Below, one piece after another: positions 33,287-40,936 of a stretch of DNA of 64,000 nt. The notes beneath the pieces are model-generated. The model was given only the letters and a program-made list of their open reading frames with translations. It had not been told where the DNA came from and made no database searches. Both the position numbers and the translations under genes were made by a program. This stretch comes from Neorhizobium sp. UBA3556. Lineage in GTDB: Bacteria; Pseudomonadota; Alphaproteobacteria; Rhizobiales; Rhizobiaceae. The stretch covers positions 62,001-126,000 of the forward strand of contig DFNX01000010.1 of the NCBI GenBank assembly GCA_002376235.1, read 5' to 3'. Within the stretch, counting starts at the first letter, position 1; each line of letters opens with the position of its first letter.

Positions 33287-33976
33287 ATGAGCGGTTTCGA
33301 CCTCATCCTCTTCGATTGCGACGGCGTGCTCGTCGATTCCGAAATCATTGCAGCAAAGGTGGAATCCCAGCTGCTGACGGAAGCCGGTTACCCGATCAGC
33401 GTCGAGGAAATGGGTGAACGTTTTGCTGGCATGACCTGGAAAAACATCCTGCTTGCCATCGAGAAGGAAGCCGATATCCCGCTTTCCGCCTCGCTGCTCG
33501 ACAAGTCGGAAAAGCTGCTCGATGCCCGACTGGAGCGTGAAGTGAAGATCATCGACGGCGTGAAATTCGCGCTCGCTCGTCTCACCACCCAGCGCTGCAT
33601 CTGCTCCAATTCCTCCAGCGCAAGGCTGGACATGATGCTGACCAAGGTCGGCCTGAAGCCATATTTCGCGCCGCATATCTATTCAGCCAAGGATTTAGGC
33701 CCGGATCGGGTCAAGCCGAAGCCGGACATCTTCCTGCATGGGGCGCAGCAGTTCGGCGTCGATCCGTCGCGCTGCCTCGTGGTCGAGGATTCCACCCATG
33801 GCGTTCAGGCAGCAAGGGCTGCAGGCATGCGGGTTGTCGGTTTCACCGGCGCATCGCATACCTATCCGAGCCATGCGGATCGCCTGACGGATGCGGGTGC
33901 GGAAACGGTGATCTCGCGCATGCAGGACCTGCCGGCAGTGGTCGCAGCATTGGGCGAGTGGGCCGACGCGATCTAG
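33287..33976 (+). CDS. HAD-superfamily phosphatase (subfamily IA)
   Basis: A 229-residue phosphatase or phosphoglucomutase-like enzyme. Motif I is LFDCDGVLVDSE, motif II the Ser in CSNSSS, motif III the Lys in RVKPKPDIFL and motif IV VVEDSTHGVQAARAAG. The small cap domain sits between motifs I and II. The substrate is unknown; members act on sugar phosphates or phosphoglycolate. It ends 3 bp from the convergent autotransporter gene. Confidence 0.9.
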   Translation: MSGFDLILFDCDGVLVDSEIIAAKVESQLLTEAGYPISVEEMGERFAGMTWKNILLAIEKEADIPLSASLLDKSEKLLDARLEREVKIIDGVKFALARLTTQRCICSNSSSARLDMMLTKVGLKPYFAPHIYSAKDLGPDRVKPKPDIFLHGAQQFGVDPSRCLVVEDSTHGVQAARAAGMRVVGFTGASHTYPSHADRLTDAGAETVISRMQDLPAVVAALGEWADAI

Positions 33977-33979
33977 GCC

Positions 33980-36769
33980 TTAGAAGTCGACGACAAGGCT
34001 GGCCTTTGCCGCGTGGGCGGCAAAGGAGTGGGCGAATTCTCCCGAATAGCTGAGTTTTACCCGCGCAGTCTTGGAAATCTGCGCGGTGAGCGAAGCCTCC
34101 AGCACGGCCGTATCACGCGGCAGCGAAGCACCTTCGATCACGAAGGGACTGCCGGACGAGAAGGCGAAGCGCGAAGACGGCGTCAGATCGCCGATAGCAT
34201 GACGCCAGCCGAGCATGCCGGAAAATGTGGCCGGCAGATCTGCACTGCCGATATCGGCCGACCATCTGAGGCCGAGGGTGGTCAGTGTCACATCATCCGT
34301 GCCGCCATTTGCCGAAAGCGCTGCCGAACCACCATCCTCGCGGAAACCATTGGTTTCGAGATTAATATAGGCGAGGTTGGCGAAGGGCTCGAGCGTCAGC
34401 TGCCCGATCCTGTCGCGCCAGCCGAGATCGGCGAAGACCTGCCGCGTCGCGCTTCGATAATCGGCCTCAAGCCGGTCGTCGAAGGAACCGAATGCGACGG
34501 TCCGTTCGGTCGAGATATCGTTCTTCGAATAGATTGCGCCCGTGGTGAAGTTAAGCTTTCCCCATTCTGCTGCCGCGTAAAGACCGGCACTGTAGCTGTC
34601 CCAGTCGGCATCGCTGCCCGCAGACGCGTTCGTGTAGCCGAAGAGGCCGCCGATACGCCAATGCTCCGAGACGTCGCCATCGACACCGGCGATCAGGCCT
34701 GCGACATGGCCGTTCATGCCTGCCGCGTTGCCGTCGCTGTCGAAACGGTCAGTCGCGGCAATGCCGGTCATCCAGAAGTTTGCGCCGCCTTCGGTTTCCT
34801 CAACCGGCACATTGCCGTTGATCCGGTCGATAACCGCCTCGCGGGCAAGGCCTGCCTGCTGCAGCAACTGGCTTTTCAGCGAGGCATGCAACTCGCCGCT
34901 CAGCTGCGAGAAGGCATCGCGGGCACCGGTGGCATTGAGTGGAAGGACACCGAGGAAGACAGCGTTAGTCGGGTCGAGAGACTGCACCGCGTCGGCCGTT
35001 GCGCGGGTATTCCGCGTCTCGGCCACATCGGCAAAATCGACATCGTTGCGAATGAGATCGAGCGTGACCGTCGTCGCATCATAATCCAGGATCGGGGACA
35101 GGAAGGCCAGATCGGTATTCACCTCGTCGAATTCGCCTGTGACGCCGCTTCCGGTGATAATCGTGTAGGTGGTTTCAGGCGCATAGGTGCCCGAGCCCGC
35201 CAGAACGTCCACCGTGCCGCCGTCGATGGTCACGGTTCCGGTCGCATTCAGACGGTCGGAAACACCGGAGGCCTCGGCTTCGACCTGATAGGTCGAGCCT
35301 TGTTCGAAGGTGACGTTGCCGTTGACCGCAACTGTCGCAATGCCTGGGCCGGGAGCAAATGTGCCGCCCGAACCAACGGTCAGCCCGCCGATTGCGCCCG
35401 AGCCGGCCAGCACGCCATCCGAACCGATGGTGATCGCGCCGTCGACGGCGCCATCATTGACCAGCGTGCCGCCGACGACCGTTGCACTGCCGGTAATCGT
35501 GCCGGTGTCATTGTTGACGAAAGTGCCGCCGGTATTGTTCAGAGAGGCGATCGTGCCGGCGTTGGAGGCGCTGCCGGCATTGATGACATCGCCTGCCGTC
35601 GCCCCCGTATTGTTGACGAATCTTGCTGCCGCCGCGACGTCGACATCGGTGACGACGAAATTGTTGACGACCATGCCGCCGGTGATCACAGTATCGCCGT
35701 CGATCCTGCCGTCGTCATTGTTGGTGAAGCTGCCGCCGGTATTGGTTAGCGAGGCGATCGTGCCGGCGTTGGAGGAATTGCCGGCGTTGGTAACATTGCC
35801 AGCCTCCGCACCGGTATTGTTGACGAAGATCGCAGCCACGGCGACATCCACATCGGTAACGACGAAATTATTGGTCACCGTGCCACCGGTGATCACCGTA
35901 TCGCCCTCGATCCGCCCCTGATCATTGTTGGTGAAGGTGCCGCCAGTGTTCGTCAGCGAAGCGATCGTGCCGGCATTGGACGAATTGCCGGCGTTGGTGA
36001 CGTAGCCGGCTTCGGCGCCGGTATTGTTGACGAAGATCGCTGCCGCCGCGACATCCACATAGGTGACGACGAAATTATTAGTCACCGTGCCGCCGATGAC
36101 ATTCGTATGACCGGTGATCGTGCCGCCGTCATTGTTGGTGAAAGAACCACCGGTATTGGTGAGCGAGCCGATGATCCCGGCATTGGAAGATGTGCCGGCA
36201 TTGGTGACGTTGCCGGCCTTACCGTCCGAATTATTGACGAATTCCGCCGCGGCCGAGACATCCACATCGGTGACAACAAAATTGTTGGCGAGCTTGCCGC
36301 CATCGATCACCGTCCTGCCGGTGATCGTCCCGTCGTTGACGGTTTCGCCGCCGGTCATATGAAGAGTGCCGTCCAGCGTTCCGGAATTGGCGATATTGCC
36401 TCCGGTCATCTCGACATCGGAAGAGAGTTGTCCGCCGGTGGAGATCTCAAGCCGGCCGGTTCCCGAAAGACTTGTGCCGCCTGCAGCTAAAAGATCTGCA
36501 TCGACATGCAACGTGCCGCCGGAAACATTGACCGAGCCGACCGTCGTATCCGTCGAGACGGTTGGTATGCCGGAATCGATTTCAGCGCTGCCGGTAGTGC
36601 CGGGTGCTGCCGGCGTCCAGTTGGCATCGTTGGAAAAGTCACTGTCGGCGCCGCCGACCCAGGTGGATTGCGCAAAGACGGCAGCCGGCATCAGCCAGGC
36701 CACCGAAACGATGGCCGTGCATAGCTTGAGACGCCGTCTCGCGCCCGCCGAGATCGCCGGAACAGACAT
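33980..36769 (-). CDS. Repeat-containing autotransporter (type V secretion)
   Basis: A predicted 929-residue outer-membrane protein. A signal peptide (about residues 1-34, ending VFA|Q) is followed by a Gly/Asn/Thr-rich beta-helical passenger. Within it, four 69-residue units begin NNFVVTDVDV and span about residues 162-437. A linker and a C-terminal autotransporter beta-barrel follow (about 660-929, from NFWMTGIAATDRF), ending in the canonical final Phe (SLVVDF). The start MSVPAIS has GAGGTGGG just upstream; 12 extra codons are possible. No separate translocation partner is needed for this class. Its surface role (adhesion or aggregation) is inferred. Confidence 0.9.
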   Translation of the reverse strand: MSVPAISAGARRRLKLCTAIVSVAWLMPAAVFAQSTWVGGADSDFSNDANWTPAAPGTTGSAEIDSGIPTVSTDTTVGSVNVSGGTLHVDADLLAAGGTSLSGTGRLEISTGGQLSSDVEMTGGNIANSGTLDGTLHMTGGETVNDGTITGRTVIDGGKLANNFVVTDVDVSAAAEFVNNSDGKAGNVTNAGTSSNAGIIGSLTNTGGSFTNNDGGTITGHTNVIGGTVTNNFVVTYVDVAAAAIFVNNTGAEAGYVTNAGNSSNAGTIASLTNTGGTFTNNDQGRIEGDTVITGGTVTNNFVVTDVDVAVAAIFVNNTGAEAGNVTNAGNSSNAGTIASLTNTGGSFTNNDDGRIDGDTVITGGMVVNNFVVTDVDVAAAARFVNNTGATAGDVINAGSASNAGTIASLNNTGGTFVNNDTGTITGSATVVGGTLVNDGAVDGAITIGSDGVLAGSGAIGGLTVGSGGTFAPGPGIATVAVNGNVTFEQGSTYQVEAEASGVSDRLNATGTVTIDGGTVDVLAGSGTYAPETTYTIITGSGVTGEFDEVNTDLAFLSPILDYDATTVTLDLIRNDVDFADVAETRNTRATADAVQSLDPTNAVFLGVLPLNATGARDAFSQLSGELHASLKSQLLQQAGLAREAVIDRINGNVPVEETEGGANFWMTGIAATDRFDSDGNAAGMNGHVAGLIAGVDGDVSEHWRIGGLFGYTNASAGSDADWDSYSAGLYAAAEWGKLNFTTGAIYSKNDISTERTVAFGSFDDRLEADYRSATRQVFADLGWRDRIGQLTLEPFANLAYINLETNGFREDGGSAALSANGGTDDVTLTTLGLRWSADIGSADLPATFSGMLGWRHAIGDLTPSSRFAFSSGSPFVIEGASLPRDTAVLEASLTAQISKTARVKLSYSGEFAHSFAAHAAKASLVVDF
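35459..36286 (-). repeat. Four tandem 207-bp coding repeats in the autotransporter
   Basis: Four head-to-tail units of exactly 207 bp (69 codons), beginning at minus-strand positions 36286, 36079, 35872 and 35665. Units 2 and 3 are nearly identical at the protein level, and units 1 and 4 have diverged more. The exact in-frame length suggests recent duplication and possible copy-number variation. Confidence 0.85.
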
Positions 36770-36804
36770 TCCCACCTCACTAGAGCCGTCAAGGCGAAGC
36801 GCCA

Positions 36805-36854
36805 TTAACGATCTGCTAATATGAGTTAAGGAATTATGGTTAACGGAGGCTTAA
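36805..36854. promoter_or_regulatory. CtrA-like boxes upstream of the autotransporter
   Basis: TTAA-CGGAGGC-TTAA (36840-36854) fits the CtrA consensus TTAA-N7-TTAA exactly. A second near-match, TTAA-CGATCTG-CTAA, lies at 36805-36819, closer to the gene. Both are within 90 bp of the autotransporter start at 36769. Cell-cycle control is inferred. Confidence 0.5.
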
Positions 36855-36904
36855 TGTCGGCCGCCGCTTGCGGCCGGACACTCTATCTTTTTCCCGAAAG
36901 AGTA

Positions 36905-37468
36905 TCAGGAGCGGCGCGGCTTCTTGGCTGGGCCGCTATCGAAGCCCAAGCGGACGCGGGTGAAACGAGACGCGCCGCCGGCTGCATTCGGGATCTGAAT
37001 GTCAGCCTTGGAGAAGATGAACTGGGTGCCACCGGCCGGCATGTCGACCGGGAAGGCCACCTTCTGCGAATAAAGCACGTTGTCGCCATCGACTACTTCG
37101 ACCACCACCGGCAGGGTAACCGAACCCGGCGTGCCTGCGGGGCCCTGTACGACGCGGCCCTGGGCAATGAGATTGATGGTCATCGTCGTCTCGTTCGCCG
37201 TGCACTGGCGTGTCGATTCATTGAACGAGGCCTGGAAAAGGAGCTTGTCCTGATTATCCTGTCCACCCCGCGCATAGGAGCGATACACTGCATCCTGGTC
37301 GCGCATCACCACCTGCGGGCAATAGGCCTGTACGACAGCCTGAACCGGCTGCGCATTGGCAGAAGCAGCGTTGGAACTCATGTCCAGTCCCTGCGAAGCA
37401 GAATTGCAGCTGGCCAAACCAGCCACCAAAGACAACGTCAGAAAACCGCGAGAGAACTTGCCAACCAC
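36905..37468 (-). CDS. Putative lipoprotein of unknown function
   Basis: A predicted 187-residue envelope lipoprotein: hydrophobic signal FLTLSLVAGLASC with a lipobox (LASC), then a mature domain with YCPQVVMRDQDAVYRSYARGG and two further conserved-looking Cys regions. The start used is GTG, with AAGGG nine bases upstream; a TTG three codons earlier lacks usable spacing. This type of conserved rhizobial lipoprotein has no assigned function. It ends 135 bp before the autotransporter start on the same strand. Confidence 0.75.
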   Translation of the reverse strand: MVGKFSRGFLTLSLVAGLASCNSASQGLDMSSNAASANAQPVQAVVQAYCPQVVMRDQDAVYRSYARGGQDNQDKLLFQASFNESTRQCTANETTMTINLIAQGRVVQGPAGTPGSVTLPVVVEVVDGDNVLYSQKVAFPVDMPAGGTQFIFSKADIQIPNAAGGASRFTRVRLGFDSGPAKKPRRS

Positions 37469-37593
37469 GTTACTCAACCCTTTGCAGCATCGTTTCTGAT
37501 ACGGTACCGACCCGACATATTCCGGTCTTTCACCGCCGATTTCGATAGTCTATATCAGCGGTCGGAACAAAAATCGATTAGGGATTCAAGGTC

Positions 37594-38988
37594 GTGGAAT
37601 ACATTTCTACCCGGGGTACGGCACCCGCTCTCGGCTTTCGTGATGCGCTTATGGCAGGTCTTGCAAAAGACGGCGGCCTGTATGTCCCGCGCAAATGGCC
37701 TACCCTGTCGAAAAAGCAGATCCGCGCGCTGCGCGGCAAATCCTACCAGGAGGTCGCTTTCGAAATCCTGTCGCTTTTCGTCGATGGCGAGATTGCCGAC
37801 GATAAGCTGCGCGGCATGATCAACGAGGCTTACGCGACTTTCCGCCACCCGGCCGTAGTGCCGCTGGTGCAGGTCGGGCCAAACGATTTCATTCTCGAAC
37901 TCTTCCACGGCACGACGCTCGCCTTCAAGGATGTGGCGATGCAGCTGCTTGCCCGGCTGATGGACCACGTGCTTGCCGAGCGCAATGAGCGCGCGACGAT
38001 CGTCGGCGCCACGTCGGGCGATACCGGCGGCGCGGCAATCGACGCCTTTGCCGGACGCGAGCGCACCGACATCTTCATTCTCTTCCCGCATGAAAAGGTC
38101 TCGCCGGTGCAGCAGCGCCAGATGACCTCATCGACCGCGTCGAACGTGCATGCGATTGCGGTGAAGGGAAATTTCGACGACTGCCAGAATCTCGTCAAAG
38201 AGATGTTCAACGACGCTGCCTTCCGCGACAAGGTCAGGCTCTCGGGCGTCAACTCGATCAACTGGGCGCGCATCATGTCCCAGGTCGTTTATTATTTCAC
38301 CGCCGCTCTCTCGCTTGGTGGACCTGACCGGAAAATCTCGTTCACCGTGCCGACCGGCAATTTCGGCGATATCTTCGCCGGTTATGTCGCCAAGAAGATG
38401 GGCCTGCCGATCGATCGCCTCGTCATCGCCACCAATGACAACGACATTCTGGCGCGCACGCTGAAGACTGGCCGTTATGAGATGAAGGGCGTCAAGGCGA
38501 CGACCTCCCCTTCGATGGATATCCAGATCTCATCGAATTTCGAGCGGCTGCTATTCGAAGCCTATGATCGTGACGATGCTGCGGTGCGCCGCTCGATGGA
38601 CGGATTGAAACAATCCGGCGCTTTCGAGATCAAGGAAAAGGCGTTGAAGGCGATCAAGCGCGAATTCCGCGCCGGACGAGCCACGGAACGCCAAGTTGCC
38701 GCCACAATTCGCGAGACGCTTGCCGCCACCGGCTATCTTCTCGATCCGCACACGGCAACCGGCGTCTTCGTTGCTGCCAAGAACGCCAAGCCATCCAGCC
38801 CGATGGTAACGCTGTCGACCGCCCACCCGGCCAAATTCCCGGCCGCCGTAAAATCCGCTTGCGGAATTGATCCGGCGCTCCCATCATGGCTGTCTGATCT
38901 CATGCAAAGGGAGGAGCGCTTCGACATACTTGAACCGGAGCTGAAAGCCGTCGAAACCTTCATCGGCAGCAAAGCACGGGCCAAGTAA
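37594..38988 (+). CDS. thrC: Threonine synthase ThrC
   Basis: Makes L-threonine from O-phospho-homoserine with pyridoxal phosphate. The 464-residue protein is the long fungal/proteobacterial type, with ISTRGTAPALGF at the N-terminus and the PLP lysine at residue 112 in HGTTLAFKDVAM; the phosphate loop GATSGDTGGAA follows. The start codon is GTG. Its partner homoserine kinase gene (thrB) lies about 10 kb away on the other strand. The peptidase gene follows after 22 bp. Confidence 0.96.
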   Translation: MEYISTRGTAPALGFRDALMAGLAKDGGLYVPRKWPTLSKKQIRALRGKSYQEVAFEILSLFVDGEIADDKLRGMINEAYATFRHPAVVPLVQVGPNDFILELFHGTTLAFKDVAMQLLARLMDHVLAERNERATIVGATSGDTGGAAIDAFAGRERTDIFILFPHEKVSPVQQRQMTSSTASNVHAIAVKGNFDDCQNLVKEMFNDAAFRDKVRLSGVNSINWARIMSQVVYYFTAALSLGGPDRKISFTVPTGNFGDIFAGYVAKKMGLPIDRLVIATNDNDILARTLKTGRYEMKGVKATTSPSMDIQISSNFERLLFEAYDRDDAAVRRSMDGLKQSGAFEIKEKALKAIKREFRAGRATERQVAATIRETLAATGYLLDPHTATGVFVAAKNAKPSSPMVTLSTAHPAKFPAAVKSACGIDPALPSWLSDLMQREERFDILEPELKAVETFIGSKARAK

Positions 38989-39010
38989 CAGCGCGCCGGA
39001 AAGACATAGT

Positions 39011-40306
39011 ATGAATGTAGAGATTACCCGGCTCCCCTCCGGGCTGACTGTCGTCACCGAAACCATGCCGCATCTGGAAAGTGTTGCGCTTGGCGTTTGG
39101 ATCAAGTCGGGGTCTCGTAACGAGACCGAAGAAGAGCACGGTATCGCGCACCTGCTCGAACACATGGCCTTCAAGGGAACCGCGCGGCGCAGCGCCCGCG
39201 ACATCGCCGAGGAAATCGAAGACGTCGGCGGCGAACTGAATGCCGCGACGTCTACGGAGACCACGTCCTATTATGCCCGTGTCCTCAAGGATCACGTGCC
39301 GCTGGCGGTCGATATCCTGGCCGACATCCTGACGGAATCCGCCTTCGACGAAGAAGAGCTTCGGCGCGAAAAGCACGTCATCCTGCAGGAGATCGGCGCG
39401 GCCAACGATACGCCGGACGATGTCGTCTTCGACAAGTTTTCCGAAGTCGCCTATCGCGACCAGACGATCGGGCGCGCCATTCTCGGCACGCCGGAACGGG
39501 TGAAAAGCTTCACGCCAGCGCAAATTCGCGGATATCTGTCGCGCAATTACACGACGGACCGGATGTTCGTGGTGGCCGCAGGCGCCGTGGATCACCAGGC
39601 CTTCTGCAAACAGGTCGAGGAACGGTTTGCAGGCCTCCCTCAGGTTGCCAGCGCGCCGCCGGTCTTCGATGCCGCCCGCTATATAGGCGGCGACATACGC
39701 GAAGAACGCGACCTCATGGACACACAGGTCCTGCTCGGTTTCGAGGGCAAGGCCTACCACATGCGTGACTTCTACTGTTCGCAGATCCTGGCCAACATTC
39801 TCGGCGGCGGGATGTCTTCCCGCCTGTTCCAGGAGGTGCGTGAACATCGCGGGCTCTGTTATTCCGTCTATGCCTTCCACTGGGGCTTTTCCGATACAGG
39901 CATTTTCGGCATCCATGCCGCGACTGGCGCCGACGACCTGCCGAAGCTGATCCCCGTCATCATCGACGAACTGCACAAGGCAGCTGACACGATCCATCAG
40001 GTGGAAATCGATCGCGCCCGCGCACAGATCCGTGCGCAGTTGCTGATGGGCCAGGAAAGCCCGGCTGCGCGTGCCGGCCAGATTGCCCGCCAGATGATGC
40101 TGTACGGCCGTTCGATCCCCAACGAAGAAATGATGGAGCGCTTGGCAGGCATCACCACCGAGCGCCTCACGGATCTTGCCGGACGTCTGTTCTTCGATAC
40201 CGTGCCAACGCTTTCTGCCGTAGGACCGATCGAAAAGCTTGCCCCGATGTCCGACATCGCGGCAGCTCTTTCGTCTCCGGTTCCTTCGGCAAAAGCGGCC
40301 GGCTGA
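39011..40306 (+). CDS. M16-family zinc peptidase (mitochondrial-processing-peptidase-like)
   Basis: A 431-residue metallopeptidase. The inverted zinc motif HLLEH is at residues 47-51, with the downstream Glu in the block HVILQEIGAANDTPDD. The C-terminal inactive half contains GGGMSSRLFQEVREHRGLCYSVYAF. Bacterial homologues (PepR type) stand close to the mitochondrial processing peptidase beta subunit. In many Rhizobiales this gene follows thrC, as here. GGAAAG precedes the ATG. Confidence 0.93.
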   Translation: MNVEITRLPSGLTVVTETMPHLESVALGVWIKSGSRNETEEEHGIAHLLEHMAFKGTARRSARDIAEEIEDVGGELNAATSTETTSYYARVLKDHVPLAVDILADILTESAFDEEELRREKHVILQEIGAANDTPDDVVFDKFSEVAYRDQTIGRAILGTPERVKSFTPAQIRGYLSRNYTTDRMFVVAAGAVDHQAFCKQVEERFAGLPQVASAPPVFDAARYIGGDIREERDLMDTQVLLGFEGKAYHMRDFYCSQILANILGGGMSSRLFQEVREHRGLCYSVYAFHWGFSDTGIFGIHAATGADDLPKLIPVIIDELHKAADTIHQVEIDRARAQIRAQLLMGQESPAARAGQIARQMMLYGRSIPNEEMMERLAGITTERLTDLAGRLFFDTVPTLSAVGPIEKLAPMSDIAAALSSPVPSAKAAG

Positions 40307-40324
40307 ACAGAGGCACACACGCGA

Positions 40325-40936
40325 ATGGGTAGATCGGTGTTCCGGTTCCTATCCCGTCAACCGGACACGCCAGAATTATCCGGGCCTCGGCACCTGCTGA
40401 GGCTGCCGCATAATTCCGACTATAAACATTGGTACAGGCTGCGGTCCGAGAGCCGCAGCTTCTTGCAGCCATGGGAGCCGACCTGGCGGGCAGATGAACT
40501 GACCGAGAGTTCTTTTCGTGCACGTGTACTGCGTGCACACCAGGAATGTTCATCGGGATTAGCCATGCCGATGCTGCTTTTCCGCAGGGAAGATATGGAA
40601 CTTCTCGGCGGGCTTACAATCGGCTACATCCGTCGCGGCGCGGCCCAGAGCTGCATGATCGGATACTGGATGGGCGAAAAACATGCGGGCCAAGGCCATA
40701 TGTTGGCCGCATTGAGAGTGGCAATCCCCTATATCTATAGCGGACTTCAGTTGCACCGGATCGAGGCAGCCTGTATTCCGGAAAACTGGAAAAGCATCCG
40801 GCTATTGGAAAAAGCCGGCTTCGAGCGGGAAGGTCTTTTGCGGAAGTATTTGAAAATAAATGGCGAGTGGCACGACCACATGATGTTTTCCCGGTTGCCG
40901 GAAGACGGCGAATTCGGGAAAATGGTCGGGCCATGA
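40325..40936 (+). CDS. GNAT acetyltransferase, RimJ/RimL-like
   Basis: A 203-residue N-acetyltransferase with the acetyl-CoA region WMGEKHAGQGHMLAALRVAIPYIYSGLQLHRIEAACIPENWKSIRLLEKAGFEREG, the standard RimJ-type order of Q/R-x-x-G then N...S...K-x-G-F. Likely targets are protein N-termini such as that of ribosomal protein S5, though this is by family only. Its stop overlaps the next ATG (ATGA), so the diguanylate/EAL gene is translationally coupled. Confidence 0.88.
   Translation: MGRSVFRFLSRQPDTPELSGPRHLLRLPHNSDYKHWYRLRSESRSFLQPWEPTWRADELTESSFRARVLRAHQECSSGLAMPMLLFRREDMELLGGLTIGYIRRGAAQSCMIGYWMGEKHAGQGHMLAALRVAIPYIYSGLQLHRIEAACIPENWKSIRLLEKAGFEREGLLRKYLKINGEWHDHMMFSRLPEDGEFGKMVGP

Noticed and set aside
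34013..35749. A 578-codon open frame opposite the autotransporter
   Set aside because: It mirrors the repeated coding sequence on the other strand, has no ribosome site or recognisable domain, and the autotransporter is fully supported by signal peptide, repeats and barrel.
35459..36286. CRISPR-like regular repeat spacing
   Set aside because: The units are 207 bp, directly adjacent, in frame and coding; there are no short repeats with unique spacers.
38960..40318. A 452-codon open frame opposite the M16 peptidase gene
   Set aside because: Antisense shadow; the peptidase has its HLLEH site and a ribosome site.
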